A stretch of 64,000 nt of DNA from Rhyzopertha dominica (Eukaryota > Arthropoda > Insecta > Coleoptera > Bostrichidae). The notes beneath the pieces are model-generated. The model searched no databases and had not been told where the DNA came from. It saw nothing but the letters and a program-made list of their open reading frames with translations. Numbering within the stretch: position 1 is the stretch's first letter; each line of letters begins with the position of its first letter. Of the stretch, positions 25,241 to 39,601 are shown one piece after another. Made by a program: the position numbers and the translations under genes. The DNA lies in contig QCXZ01000137.1 in NCBI GenBank assembly GCA_025024175.1, forward strand, positions 64,196,911 through 64,260,910. Direction: 5' to 3'.

Positions 25241-28200
25241 CGAAAATAAATGGCAATTTATATTTATTCTGATCTCTAAAATAAATGTCAAGTTTAGGGT
25301 ACGTTTAAATTTTTATCTTTACAAATAGTATGTGTCCAACAACCCACTGTGATCAAATTATCAATGCTACATTAATTTGCTAAAAGTTCACTTATGCTGT
25401 TGCTTTTGCTTTTACGTTCCTCATCTCCGCCGCGTTGAACCGCTCGTCGCTGTACACAAATTCCATGACAATGAACATGCCTTCAGAAGTCATAACTCAT
25501 AAGTATTTCACTTTTTCTTGGCGTATTTTAATTCGCTTGTCACAAAATGAACGCAAACAACAAACTGATAAATTGATGGCTGAGGCTGACGCGTGACGCG
25601 CTGACCCCAGATGTAAACAAGCGGCCATTTACAAGACACCTGACGTCACGGCCAATATGTTCGCGTTTTGGCGGTCCCTTTTAATATTCACATTTTTAAT
25701 ATTAAAAATACACCTTACCATACACTTTTTCGAATCTATAAGCTGTCACAGCTGTTTTGTGGATTAGATGCTACCTATTAATATGCAATTTAATAAAATA
25801 TAAAGGTTGACTTTCTTCCCGGCACGCACTGTACTTATATCAGCAAAAAAAATTCGTCAGCTGTCTGATAAAGTCTACTGGTTTCATCCAGTTTTTGATG
25901 ATTCCTGGAGTTCTACTATTTTTATTTGTACTGCGTTTAATGGTTTGCTGGTTTTATACAGTGATGTGGACTATATTGGTTTTAAGGGTTTACAAATACC
26001 AAAAAGTAACGCTACTGATATAGGTTTTATTAATATATGAATATACTACTAATGTTAACCTAATATTAAAAACACCATATCGTTGAAGTTCAAGTTCAAA
26101 TTGACAAAGATAGCAGTAAAATTCATCAAACACTAGGACACCTGCTGATTAACATCAGGACGAAATAGGGCAGTTAAAAAAATAACATGCAGAAACTGCA
26201 AGGGTTTGTGTATTGGAAGGTGTAAGAACGAAATAACAGAGCAATCTTTCGGAAGTATTCAGATATAAATCAACACATATACAGTACCGTATCCACAATT
26301 GAAAATTAATAACTTTGTAAGCGTTAGAAGTTTATAAATCAAAAGTAGACAACAGCATCAAACGCATACTAAATCTATAATACTTTAGTACTATACACTA
26401 GCTCAATTAATGATATATTTTTATAAGACAGCTGGTTTTAACGCATGAAATATCTCACAAAAAGGCACTTCCGTCGAGTAAAGCATCTTGATGACCCGAA
26501 ACCCGATATAGCATCACAAAACAATTTAGCTTGCTTGCGAATTCAATATTATTTTCACATTTTCAGGGAGTGGAATTGGGTCAGTCATGTACTTGACACT
26601 GACTAAATGTTCGTTAAAATTCCTCTGAAAGCTATGCGGATCACGTCGAGATACAGAACAGTATGAAGCCAGAGCGTATAACGTCTCTGACGCAGATAAT
26701 TAAGCTTCATCCCGCTTGTCTCGCTTCAACATTTTACTGAAAAGCGGTTTATAGATTTCATAGAAGTATCCACGCTACGCTTGGTTTTTGTATTATTTTT
26801 TTAATAATTCGTAGAGCGGCGCTATTGTTTCTGCAAAAAAATGAAAGCTAGTTACTTGATCCGCTTTCATTCGAGTATGAGGTTGTTAATTAAGTTACAA
26901 CCGGTCGTTGTTCAGTTTTTGTATAGTGTAGTTTTGTTGATACAGTAACTCGTCACAAACATCATAATAAAATAAAGAAGCATTGGGTATCTATTTTAAG
27001 CACTAATAATGTAAAGCTATCTTTTAGACAACACCGACACTCTTTAGTTATGTTTATTCTTTAATTATTTAACGTAGTTAACAACATCAAAGTTCACTTA
27101 AATATCTGATATGCTGAAAACTACTGAGCTTTAAGACTGAGATTCATACAGACATAGATAGAACTGGCATCTAGAGGTTTGCCAATAATGCCACTGCCCA
27201 TTGCTTAGAAATTAGAAAAAAAATAATTGACATTCCCTTGTGTAAAAACATGTTTGTCTCCTCTTCAGACTGATATAGCTAATGCGCTGGTGCCTCCCGG
27301 GAACCAAATTCATTTGAATTACTTTAGAAACTTAGTTTTCCTCACGGTAATGTTCTTTAATGCAAGGTACAAGGAATTTCAATCCAGTCCCTCATATATT
27401 TCTTTCATGACGTATGTCTGTTCCTAAAATAAACTTAGTTAATACTTTATAAACTAAGCCTCAGGAAAATGGAAATCTTAACCAGTTGTTTTGCATTGTT
27501 TCAAACGAATTATGGTGTGCTCTTATTTCTTTTTTAAAAATACACTGTTGTTCTAATTATAAATACGACAATTTTCAAATGAGTTAACTTCTTTGCTAAT
27601 GCTCTTAAAAGAACCGGTAAGCAATAACAGTAAATACTTTAAGCTGCTTAGTTACTTCGTTTTTATTCCGCAGGAATCGGTTCAGACTTCAGTGTGCTCA
27701 TTCAATATTAAATCGACCGCACTCTGCCCTTCGTTGACTTGATACCAATTCTTGCTTCAAACAAAGAAATAAAGAAGTCGAAAGTGCAAGTAACAAATTG
27801 GACGAATCTTACAACCCTGAACGATGTCGGAGTTAGAAGGTCAAACTTTATTAACTTACTTTAGTGGCGCAGCTTTATCTTTGTCAGGTTTTTGTCTAGT
27901 TTTCGATAACGTACTGAACTGAAAGTAGAGAAATTTGATCTTACTCTTTTTGAAATAAATAATAAGCGACATACCAGTTAAACTATAGTAACCCTTGAAA
28001 TTAAGAATAGAGTGGCTTGGACTGGCTGAGAAAGTAAATTAAAATCAAAAAGATTGTAATTGTAAAAGCACTAACAGCCTTCCTTAATTAATTTTCTCTC
28101 GGACGCGTATGTGTTTCACGGTAATCGAATATATTAGAAGTAAGAGGGACATCAGGGTAAATAATGCGTTTATAATGTTAACTATACCTATAACTANACA

Positions 28201-28309
28201 AACAGCAGACCATCATGACGACCATTTTTAAGATTGATTCCAGCAGCAGTCGCTAAACCTTTTAAGAATATTAATTAATTTAAAACTTAAACACAAAAGT
28301 GTTAAGAAA
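25241..28309. other. Unassigned DNA, possibly the 3' part of the THAP element at first
   Basis: 25390-25690 is GC-richer (CTGACGCGTGACGCGCTGAC, CACCTGACGTCACGGCC) and may belong to the transposon that carried the THAP domain. The rest shows no recognised feature. Confidence 0.3.
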
Positions 28310-28620
28310 ATTTCTATCGCAGGAAAGCAGCAACCAGGAAGTTGTGCAGAGAATTGTGGTAGCGTATGGAGAGAACAGCCCATGGCATTACCACTCAAAT
28401 TTGGGTGCAAGCAGTTCAAATGGGACAGGGAATCCATCCATGATGAAACAAAGCGTGGAAGCACGAACCGAAGAGATCAACAAAACTGAAGATTTGGAGT
28501 TCTTCTTGGTGCTAGAAATGTAAGAATATGTGTTCTTAAAATACAACATGAAGATAAGTAATGAGCGTGATGAATACTCAAACTGTCCCAACCACAAACT
28601 GTGTAGAGGCGCGAGGAAAA
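28310..28620 (+). mobile_element. Possible mariner N-terminal relic
   Basis: One frame gives WREQPMALPLKFGCKQFKWD then RESIHDETKRGSTNR, which resembles the W-x-x-x-F-x-x-GRESIxDExRxGRPST linker after the helix-turn-helix of mariner transposases. The similarity is short and no DDE residues or terminal repeats were found. Confidence 0.32.
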
Positions 28621-29943
28621 CTTGACTTTTTTGCCCAAAGATATAAAGACTTCCTTTATATGATTGTTTAAAACTAAGAATAAGACCTTAATACTTCACT
28701 GAGGCCCTACCACAGAGCAAGAGCCCATGCAATGGATACATAAAGGTTCTTCACCACCTTAGTCGAATTGTGTGGCTTTGAGGAACTACATCATCCACCT
28801 TAACAGTACTGACCTATTCCCTCTGGCTATTATCTTTTTCCAATATATAAAAAAAACCTTAGGAGAAAGTCGCTTTAATGACCTGACATGACCTGACCTA
28901 GAAACTGCCAAAATATTTCTTTTCGAATGCATAGCGTTGATAGAAAAACGTAGAAATAAATGGATTTTACCTTGAAAAATAAATTGTTCTTTGTTTTATA
29001 ACTCGTTTCTATCCTAGCTAGGCAGATAACATGAAAAACTCCACTCGTACTCTTAGCGGGCTCGTTTTATAGTTTTTCTGAACCTCCGATGAGCATAAGC
29101 TTAAAATCATTACATAATACTTATTATGTCTGTACTTCCAGTTCTGACGTTTATGATATATACTGAGCTCTACTGCAGCATATGTGTTAATTGGGTAGTT
29201 TGTCTTTTAATATCGTACATTTGCAAAAAAAGTAAAGTGAAAGGCAATGATCCAATATGTGGGGATCAAAAACTTCGATATTAGGCAATTATTTGTCCTT
29301 GTAATTTGATATTGCAGATATGATTTAATGTAATTTGGTCACTATTGTCAGCATGTCGTCAAAAGTTCCATCTGTATCTGTTATATCGTGTGAAGGAAGC
29401 CTCTCGTCTATTACAAGACAAACTCTTGTGGGAAGAAGGAAACGAATATTCCCTAAAACGCTATTTAACCGTTCAAGACTTAACAAAGAACGCATCCGCT
29501 GTCTCTAGATTACAATTTGGCGCTTTTTCCCCTTGAACTAACAAAAACTAATCCTAAACATAAACAGTATCAATAAATACAGTCTATAAACATAGTTTAT
29601 ATTATTTGCAATAATAGAAATATACATTGCTTTCTTTGGAAAAGACTTTTAAATAACACTATTATGTGCAAAAGCACTTTGACCCTCCAATGAGAATAAC
29701 GTGCTAGATTTTTTTTTGTACGGAAGTGATGTCTTCGAGTTAATGTTGGTTAAAATGAGAATAAAGAGACAAGACAATTAAGGCTTGAATTTTTCAAACT
29801 GCGTTTAAAAGCAAAATTCATTAGAAAGATAGTGTATAAAGTTTGTGTAGCAAACTCTATTCCTGTAGANCGCCAAATCGTATTGATGGGAAGATATATA
29901 TCACTGTACGTGTAGTAGTAAATAGTTCATCCTTCGTTTCAGC

Positions 29944-30040
29944 TCGAGTAGGAAATGCTATTATTTTTCTACGATATGGAGTTTATAAAATTTGAGTATT
30001 AGATTAGAAAAAAGTATTTTGGGCATATACGTGGAAAATG
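29944..30040 (-). repeat. Interspersed repeat, likely LINE 3' fragment, copy 1
   Basis: Shares GAGTAGGAAATGCTATT, GTTTATAAAA and TATTAGATTA with 50936-51044. On the minus strand the pair resembles the extreme C-terminus of a non-LTR reverse transcriptase protein. Confidence 0.42.
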
Positions 30041-30041
30041 C

Positions 30042-30060
30042 AATTATTATTATTATTAAT
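30042..30060. repeat. ATT microsatellite
   Basis: Six ATT units. Confidence 0.85.
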
Positions 30061-31639
30061 AGTAGATTAGATTAACTAGAACAATGATAAATCTTCTGAG
30101 ATGCCATTATACAGTTTAGGGTCTAAAGTAAAGAATCTAAGTAAATTAAAAAATGCTACAATAACATAACAATAATGCTAACATTTCCAAGTTTGTCGAT
30201 TCCAATTACTTGTGCAATCGGTGTGTTGTACTGTTTATTCCTGATGGGTGAATGTTAATATACTTCTTGCAAATATAATAGTAGTGTGACGTATAGTTTT
30301 TTTAGGAATAGTCACAATCAACGCTTTTTCCAAATCTTGAAAGTTGTTAATTTCAAGATCTTTTCAAGATGATAATAACAAGCGCCGGCAATACAAAAAT
30401 TATGCTATCTATAATAAATAAAATTTATTTTCATATAAACACTTAATATTAAATTTAATCATTACTTTAGTAAACAAGAATCTACAATCAGGTGCATGAT
30501 AAACGTTTAAATGTCAATACTTCAAATATTTTGCTTTTACATCTCGACGCCTTTCGTTTGAAAAATGCTTTCAACTTAGCATATTGCGAATATCCACATT
30601 GATGTTAATGGTACTGCATAACACGAAATACATACTGCAAACAGCAAGCGGCTTTAGATCCTTAGGTATTTTTCCAACATAAGCTAGAAGACCGTTTTCC
30701 AAGAACGGGATTATTTCGTTATCATTTCTCCAGTTCATGAACTTTTTGTGGAGAATCTTTTTCTGGGAAATGCACAAATAAGATGTTAGTGGAAGCAGAA
30801 TTTGCTGATTCAATCACGCTCAGTGGTGTGCCGGTTTTTTCATTTCGCTTTTGGAATTCATTTTTTATTTTTAATTTACTAATATAAAATAATTAAATTC
30901 GTAAACCCATGCCTGAAAGTCTCACATATAGTTGTGTAGTTTCGTACAAGCAAGTTATTGTTATTACTTACATTTGAAAGGAAAATAAAACCGTAAATTG
31001 TTGGAAAATCTTTATAAAACCTAGAATTTCGTGGTTATAACTTTATCCACAATCTTCAGTGCAGTATATGACAATAATTGATAGTATATTGTGATTATTG
31101 TAGCTCGGCAGCAGTTACAAATGGCAGCACAAGGATTTCAGAAACCCACGCCGTCTACGTTGCATGAATCATTTATAGAAATCCTGTATAATTCGATTAA
31201 ACGGGCAATTGCTGGAAATTACATCTAAACATTTGAAGAACTCACTGAAATTCCAGTGTGTGCACTTTGATACGTAGATAGCTCATGTTTGCACCAAAGC
31301 ACGATAAGCAATGGATTACGTTCTTTTACATAAAACCATTATACATTGAATAATTTAAGTCAATATGTTGAACAGAAATAAACAGAACTAAAATCGTTTT
31401 CCATGTATTTTGTTGCCATGTTTTTGCAGTCACATTAATTGCTTTTTACAGCATCGCCCGTCAATGTCATGGGTATGTTTTAGTAAAGATAAATACCTAC
31501 AATTATTCAAAATGTATAGTGAAAGCAACGAATATGTGCATTTTACATTAGCGTACTAACAGTTCCATTTCTTGTTACCATGTATCCAAGAACAATTCGT
31601 TAAATAACTTTGACAAATAAGACTTGTGAACAACATCTC

Positions 31640-31960
31640 ATCTCCAAGACAGCCGATCGAATTAATACAGCGAGTAAACGGCAGAGACTGGAAAATAAAT
31701 AAATGGAAACGACTGACAACATCGATAGTCCCGCATGAAATATGATTCCGTCCCGAAAACACGGGCGGAGGCGAGATGGAAGAGTGCGATAGTTTGATAA
31801 ATACGGGCCGAGGATCTCCTGTTCCTCTTGAGGATATACAAAGGGACGGAGATAAATAGAAGTTGGAATAACATGCAATGTATACCGGACGGTAGCTGCA
31901 CCACGATCCGTTTTTGTGTACACCCGAACAATAATTGGATTGTAGTGCAACATTTGCGGT
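31640..31960. promoter_or_regulatory. GC-richer block with overlapping open frames
   Basis: Open frames of 89-117 codons overlap on both strands, but none shows recognisable protein similarity or splice signals. The block is more likely non-coding conserved DNA or an unidentified repeat. Confidence 0.18.
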
Positions 31961-33410
31961 CGTGTTATTTCAATTTAGCTCAAAGCCCGCGGCTTCAGAG
32001 CTATTCAGTTTTAATGAGATCGTTGTTTCAGTTAATTGCAATAGTGGAAAAAACGTTCAGGTACTATTTTCAGGGAAAAGTGGCTACTTTGTGTGACCAT
32101 AAACGATTACGGTAATTGGAAAATTACTTTTATTTTGGGGAAGCTTGTGAATACAAGAGAGAGAAATTAATATGAATTTGTTCTTCATAATAATGCAATT
32201 TTTTGTTGTTGTTAACTATGTATTTGGGTAATGTGTTATGTACTATGTACTACTTAATTGTTAATTTTAATTATTTCTTTATTTAAATGCAATCGCGTCA
32301 TACTTAATCATTTCGAGGTCAGAAAAGTGAGTGATTTTTGCTCTCTAAGACTTTCTATGCCCGTAGGAATGTGACAGGCTAACTCTGTCGAAATGTAAGT
32401 ACCACATTTTATTTTATTTTTGTATAAGTGTTAAATACATATTTCGGTAATAAGATACCCATAGTTTAAACTAGAGGACTAAAACGGGATTATTTTAATA
32501 CAAAAATGGTAAACTTAGTGTAAAAGGTAGGTACTTTTAAATTAATTGATGTCGTTGCTCTTCGCTCTACCATCCTTTGACAAAGAGCAAGCTGAGTGTG
32601 GTATGATTAAGATCTATTCTCTAAAACTCTGGTGAGGGAAATATCCTCCAGTTAATCCAGGCAAGTTTTTCAAAAAGTCGCTTTATTCCAATTACGTATT
32701 TAGTTAGTCTAAATTAACGTGGTAAGGGATTTTTATATATCATTTAGACCTTTTGATAGATACGACAATATGATGGAACCCGTGGAAGCACAAAATGCGT
32801 ATCGCGTTGGTCTCATTAGTGTTCTACCCATAACAACAAAACCAAAAAACTTGAAGCATGAACAAGGTTAAATCGGGCAACAGGAGTCAAAATATTACCG
32901 ATACTTTTATGGAAAATATTAGATTTGTAGACGTTGAGTTTATAGTTCGTGATTTGAAATACGATCTGCACCAAAAGATAACAGTGCACAGGCACCACAA
33001 CGGGCCATGGAGGCAAAACACGTTATTATAGCTGGCACGATAATATAACAGTTTACTTTCCAGAGGAGTTAAGCATTAAAAAGAACGCTTTATAACAGTG
33101 CCTTTATATCATACATAAGTAGTGCCGGGGGACTAAGTTAGGCCAAGATCTATCCAACGAGCCATCAGTGAGCCCGATCCGTTGAGCCGTTTTTGATCTA
33201 TGGGTGTGACAGGCAGCAGACGGACAAAATGCGGACACTAGCGCCTTATCNTCATAAGTGACGTGGAAAATGCACTAAAAGTACTTTAGATCGTCATCAG
33301 AAAAAATTGTTACTTTATAAAGGACTTGAATTTAAAAGCAGTTAAAACATGCCATTGAGTATTTAAAGAGAAATTATCACTGTGTAGTTGAAGCTTTATA
33401 TAATATAAAT

Positions 33411-33436
33411 TAATAAATAATAATAATAATAATAAA
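33411..33436. repeat. AAT microsatellite
   Basis: Short run of TAA/AAT repeats with one interruption. Confidence 0.9.
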
Positions 33437-33900
33437 TTAGAACGTGTATCAATCAAGCGGATTGACTTTCCAAAAAATTTTCCCGTTTACTTTCGATACT
33501 CATTTTATGCCAACATCTGAAAACAGCAATCTTATTTAAAGTACGATAAGAATATGGAACTGATTAATAAAAAGGCAGGAGTATATAGAATTTTCCGCTA
33601 AGTGTCTCATTTCAAAAGAGTTAAACCATCAACGTTCAATGTTTTTTTTTCATGTAAACAAAATATGTTCAGAAACCAGAATTAATATTCTAGCAAGGTT
33701 TACAATAAAACCTCTATCTGCGGCTAGACAGCTTCTATTATTTCGCATGTTAGGGAATAGGACACAGCGGAAATAAAAAGACTTTATTAAGAAAAGCAGT
33801 ACAAGATTAGCTGATCAGGAATTTATTTTAACAGATTATTGTTATACATTTAAAGTATTTCTGGGACAACTAGACGTACCTGTGCAGAGACTTTGTTATA

Positions 33901-33930
33901 ATACTAATACTAATAATAATAATAATAAAA
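33901..33930. repeat. AAT microsatellite
   Basis: ATACTAATACTAATAATAAT followed by further AAT units. Confidence 0.85.
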
Positions 33931-34299
33931 AATACCGAGCCATCCAAGACCTGGTGCAAGCCTATTATTCAATACTACCGCACTTGTAACGCTGCACGTT
34001 TGTATACTAAATTCAAATAAGATATAGTAATGACATCTGCTTTTGTATTCGATTTGTTGTAAAGAAGCAGGCTAGTCAAAACTTAGGAGGTTTTTTGAAT
34101 TGAATAATAACTTTCTTGCACTGCCTTCCAATAAAAGTAGTGAGTATTTGAAGGATTATTTTATTTTGTGTCCTTATTGAAGCTTATAATCCCAGAATCT
34201 TAAAATCACGTTACTGTGACTAAGTCACAGTATATTTTCCTGTACATATGTGTACATAACAATGACACAAGAAGTAAAGTGTTTCATTCATGTCAAGAT

Positions 34300-34800
34300 C
34301 TTGTGTCTATCTTTTCCGCATTAAAGCGCACGCATGTTCTTTGTTTACAGACTGCTAACCATACACCGGAAATCTTAAGCTAAAAACGTGCTCGAGTTGC
34401 TTACAAATCTCTTATTCCGTTTTCGCACAAGGTTTTAAGATTTCTACAAACAAAACAAGACAATGCTGTGTTCATCCGGCTCGCTGATCCCCAGTGTAAT
34501 GCCGGAATCACTCGCGAGGAACAAAGCAGAAATCGATGACTTAATCTGTGAAAAGTGGTGTGTTTGTTAACACAGGCGGCGTACATTAAACGCAATTCCA
34601 GAAACAAAACAAGAAATTACCGCCGAGTCAATTACACCGTAATCACCAACGTAGCATTTTGCGCCACAATTTCTCCGGGTTCGATAATTATAAACCAGGC
34701 AAAGTAGGTCGCAAAGTGTCTGTTTCAATACAAACGACAACTATAATCTGCCCTGCATTATGCCCCTTTTGAAGGGGTTTGACCCAATTGCGTGGCATAC
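34300..34800. promoter_or_regulatory. GC-richer non-coding block
   Basis: Higher GC than its flanks. Contains forkhead-like words (TGTTTAC, GTTTGTTAACAC) and a palindrome-like CCCCTTTTGAAGGGGTT. No coding frame. Candidate enhancer, low confidence. Confidence 0.22.
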
Positions 34801-37800
34801 ATTACACTTGAAGAAATAATTATAAACGCGACTGCCCTTATTATAGAACATGAGTTAATGAAGGACCTGCAGGAGTTAAATACATGGTTTTTAATCACGT
34901 TGATTTTGTAAGGGAAGCTGGAATAGCATAGCTAACAAGTAACTATACATTAAAGTTATAGTTAACCACTACTGAAATAATGTAAAATAATATACAGAAA
35001 ACAATCGCATGGATAATTGTTCCTAGATGTCCTTTATATTATATTCAATTGAAATCCACAGTTTGGTATTTGTTTACACGCCGATAAGAACTTTCGAAGA
35101 AATAATCTTTCAGCATTCGTAATATAAAAATATTACGTTTTTGGAAAAACTATGTAACATCCAAACACAGGCAAAAAGTATTACCCTGACGTTTCTATTA
35201 CTCTTCTAATCTTTATCAAAGATCTCTAAATTGAATATAAACGCACAAACTTGTCAACTTTAAAAAATCTAAACCGATAGATTAAATAACACCTACAACA
35301 TATACACAAACTTGTTGACAAAAGAAACCCTTGAAATAATATTTTTCTTCGTGGAATTTTATATCAGGATGTTGATCAATAAAAAAAAAACGTTGAAATT
35401 AACTAAATCTCTAAAATTCTGGTAACTTGTAAGAAGTAGCATTAGCTTTATGGTTCTGGGTAAGCCGCACAACTCTGGTATTTTTTTTCATTTGAAAGAA
35501 TTCAAGCTTTAATTAGATCATTAGTAGTATAGGAAATTTTAAGACAGGATCTTCGGCAAAATTCTTTTATGTTTTCTCTCTCTAGTAATTCATTGATTTT
35601 AGCCTCTATCTCTTCTGTTTAAAATTGCTGTTGCTGAACATTTATCAGTTTTAGTAAGTGTGATAGACTTATCTCTATTTATATCTTTAAGAGTATTTAT
35701 TTTCTCAGATACCACGTTTATTAATCAAAATATTTGTTGGTTATTTTTTATTAGCGTTTGGATAGATGGCACCATTTTCTCTGAAAGCGTAAGCATTCAG
35801 CTTGAATCAGTTGCATATTCAATAATAAAAATAAGTTTTATAGGTCTTTCTCAATTATTACGAGTAGATACAAGAATAGAACCACTTTATGGGATACTAG
35901 TAAAACTACATTTTTTGCATTCGAATTCTCAAAAGAAGATAAAACTATTGTGGTATGATTATAATTCGTTCGTCAATATTATTTTTATAACATTCACTAT
36001 GTTCCACAGGCCTTGTTTTACTTAAAATCACCTTAAAGTCAAAACTATAGTAAGAGCTACCTGTTCAAGTTTGCTTGAACTAAAAACTTAAAACCAGAAA
36101 GACAAAAAAGCCTTATGCTGTACATAATATCATACAAAGCTTCCGCATAAAATTGTGCCAATCCAAAAAAAAACAATTTTTTGTGTTGAGTACTNTACAA
36201 TAAAGTAAAGTGTAAGTTCGCAGAATTCTTAAGTATTACAGGTAGCCATCCACTCTATGTGCAGTTTTTTGGATTCTATAGTAACGCCAGACATGTAGAA
36301 AGTATTAGAATCCTAATATTATGTCTTGATCAATAGAGCATGCATTTTGAACGCCTGCATACTTAATGAATTATGCTTGTAAGAATGTCGACTTTTTTAC
36401 ATCAGCGTCTAGTAAGACTAGTAAGTCTGACTGACACAGAATAAGATACTTGCTTACATGGTAGCGATGATGTACTGTTAAAAAGACGAGCTGCGGCTTA
36501 AAAACCCTCTTAGAAGGTTTAATTCCGACAGCATGACATGTGAACATGCTATGTAACTTCCTGTCGACATTAGTACGTATTATATTCCGCGACCATGCTT
36601 TTGTTCAAGACAGATGAGCTGTTGTTGTATACGACAAAATCGATACCGACAAAACCGAGCTTGTATTGTTCCGAATTTCTGCTGTTTAGGGGTCTGTTGC
36701 GTTGTCGATGTGAAATTTTATATAAATCAAACCATAAAAGTATTGTGACGCGGAATAAATGTAGCTATTGTTCCTTTGTTACAAATTCATGGCGGGTCAA
36801 ATGCAAGACTACGGTCATGCGAGTTTTTTTTTCACAAAATACAGTTTTTTATAATTTACGTACATGTAGGTATAGCTTTGCTTGGATTGTTGCGTTTTGG
36901 GAAATGTGAAATACCTTTTAAGCATTCAAATATTTGTACATTAAATATATCTGTATGTGCCGTAATTGACGTTTTTCACCTAGGAAGAGCTGGACACCGT
37001 ATTTAAAAGATGGCATCATCTTTAAACAAATGCAATCTACACAGCACCTGAGAACTAGACATAAATAGAAAACTGGATTGATCAATTCTTGTAATCGAAG
37101 CTTGTCAAAATTTGCAACATTTCTGGAAGACCTACTAAAAACAGATATCTGTTGAGAAAGCATTACGTAATACGCGCGTGCTTTCTGATGCTTTTTATAA
37201 AGCAAACAGAATGCAATAAGAGCAACTTTGCGGCCACATGAAAAAGAAATGCGGATATTTAGAGGTAATATTTACGTTAATTATATAGTTTGTGGCATAA
37301 GGGCAATAAAGAAATATCACATTACGCTTAAACACTGTAAGCCCCTGCGCAGTAAATTTACTGTTTAAAATTTATATCGGGTAATAGCAGGGTCTAAAGA
37401 ATTATGAGCTTTGCATTTGGCATTGATTTAATTTTGGCTAAATTCAATGTAGTAAGATGTATTTTAATGTAAAGATATAGACACTGACAGAAAATACACC
37501 TTTTTCATTGTCTGCTAGGTCGCCAGATTAAATGTCTTGATTTTTATATCCGGAAAACTTAAAGAAAACCTACAGAGATGTTTCAAAGAAACAGAAAATT
37601 TGAAGGAGCGAATTATTTAAAACTGAAATAACATTGTGGAAGAAATGTTTTTAAGGCGAAACCATTTTTTAATTCGGCGTTTAGGAGTATTAGTTTGAAT
37701 GCTTGAATTTTTGTAATGATATAAGTTTTATCGAGCTGTTATTAATGAAATAATACGTTTTATTCAAAATGTATTCATTTTCCGTTACAATTCAATTTAG

Positions 37801-38109
37801 CAAACAATCTGTCACTTAGAGATGTCCATTATTATGAAAAGCTGCTTCAAACTGCTTTTTTAATCTTCGTTCCTCTAATATTTCCTATGTACAGGATAAA
37901 TGCCCTGTTTTAGATTTGGATCAATAGAGTCTATAATTTCAGCAACAGCAATTGTCATAGTTAAACATACAATCACAAGTAAAATTAGCCTACATATTTT
38001 CGCAAAATTTGTGCTCCGTCTATTCAAACAGATATTCCGTAGCTATTTCAGCTTTTCAGACGAATTCTCCGTATTAAACACCCTAGCGCCATCTGTGTAC
38101 TAGGCCACA

Positions 38110-38490
38110 TTTTACTTCAGCGAGTATCCTGAAAGCCCTTCCCGGCCACTTACATGTTTAATGCATTCTTCAAAGTCACCAAACCGGCAACGGTAAATTT
38201 GTACAATTTCCACTGAAGTGAAATTTGGCGCCGTATTCCGCTACGAGCAACTCAAACAGAAACTGCCCGAGGCAAATTTAACAACCGTTGCGTCCAAAGC
38301 GAAACTTTTCCTCGAAGGAGGAAACAAAATGAAAGTCTGATAGAGCTCTGCAATTTAATGCTTGGTATAAAAGTTTACGCTGCTGTAGTGCACGCTCCTT
38401 TGACGTTATATTCATTTCAGTGATTTAAAGGGGAACTAACAAGTTGGCGAGGAACTTTACGAGTTAAGTATAGTCATGTCGGTCGTTAAG
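38110..38490. promoter_or_regulatory. GC-richer non-coding block
   Basis: Begins near CCTTCCCGGCCACTTACATG and includes TTTGGCGCCGTATTCCGC and a TATAAAAG at about 38366. No coding frame or transposon similarity. Candidate conserved element or promoter. Confidence 0.25.
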
Positions 38491-39119
38491 GCAAATTATT
38501 ATATCGGTTAGTTGCAACCGAATCGCATATCAAATTGTACAATAGTAGACTGCCTTCTATTGAATCTCCCTCTTGTAATATTTTTTATTTGTCTGTAACA
38601 GAAATTTTACTTGTTTCAATTGTTTACAAAACTACAAAAAAAATAATAATGCAACTATATACGCTGTTAAACAAGTTCAGATACATGGTTATGGTAAATA
38701 AAGCTGAAAAACAACTGAAACTGAACATGTTTTCGGAAAGATCGCTGTCACTATAAAAGACTGTCAAAAAATTAATAATCTAACGTTTTGATTACACTTA
38801 TAATCCTTGTCAAAGGAGAGAACCTCAAAATATCGTCTGACACGAGTCCAAACAAAATTTTTGTTGCGATTGCGAGAACTTAAAAGTGCAAAAATAAAGT
38901 AAGCGATATGAAAACACAAGATTTTCAAGGAAATGAGTGAGACAAAGACGTATCTTATTAGCGAAAAGGTTATGGTGGGTACTCTGTCGCTCGACATTTT
39001 CAAATTTTTAACATTAATTGGCTACCTCAAACAGAAAAATCTTGGTTTAAAGTAAAACAGGACATTTTTTTACATTTTCTAACCCTTGGTCTAAACTGTT
39101 GCCTAAGTGATTTAAAACT

Positions 39120-39260
39120 GGCCGCGTATATCCCCTAATTTTGAAGTCGTGCCCGCGCGTTCTATTCCGTGCCCGGGAATTTTATTTCGCCCCAAGGACG
39201 GGACCTCGTGGCTTCGTTTACATCCCTAGCCTTCGGGAGGTGGCGCATTTGATGTTATAT
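39120..39260. promoter_or_regulatory. Short CpG-rich block
   Basis: Contains GTGCCCGCGCGTTCTATTCC and GTGCCCGGGAATTTTATTTC, a twice-repeated GTGCCCG-N6-8-TTTTATTYC-like unit, then CCTAGCCTTCGGGAGGTGGC. Unusual in an AT-rich setting; function unknown. Confidence 0.2.
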
Positions 39261-39601
39261 GCAGACCACTTTTTATAGCCAATTTAACAGTCCCAGTTAG
39301 TGCATTTTTTGTAAGAAAGGTACATCCCAAATTCTATTTGAGACACTAGATGATAAATATTTAATTCTCTGGTAAATTTGCGTGACTTACATGTATTTAC
39401 CTAAAATATGAGTATATGCTTGTTATATATCTGTTTGCGTTTTAGATAGTATTGGTATTAGGAATATCGGGAGCACGTAAAAGACAATTTACATTATGTG
39501 ATATTTATTGGGCTAACAGGCATACCTCTTAGTTATCCCGATAAATAGTACATGTAAATTTAAAATACATTCAGGCGATTATACTCTTTGATTTTTTTCA
39601 G

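Larger units (their letters stand above)
30061..39601. other. Long stretch without recognised genes
   Basis: Contains two microsatellites and the GC-richer blocks listed. Open frames such as 35660-36025 and 36595-36909 are AT-rich, hydrophobic or biased and have no supporting splice sites or motifs. Confidence 0.35.

Noticed and set aside
31600..32115. Overlapping open frames of 89-117 codons on both strands
   Set aside because: No motif, no splice signals consistent with a gene, and overlap on both strands suggests composition rather than coding.
33411..33930. Microsatellite pair as a CRISPR-like or structured array
   Set aside because: Simple AAT repeats; no spaced unique segments.
35660..36025. 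121-codon hydrophobic open frame that could be taken for a membrane protein
   Set aside because: Very AT-rich; Phe/Ile/Leu-rich composition is what such DNA gives by chance, and there is no start context, homology or splice site.
36595..36909. 104-codon frame with Cys pairs (CSYCSF) resembling a zinc finger
   Set aside because: Spacing does not fit C2H2 or other known fingers, and nothing else supports coding.
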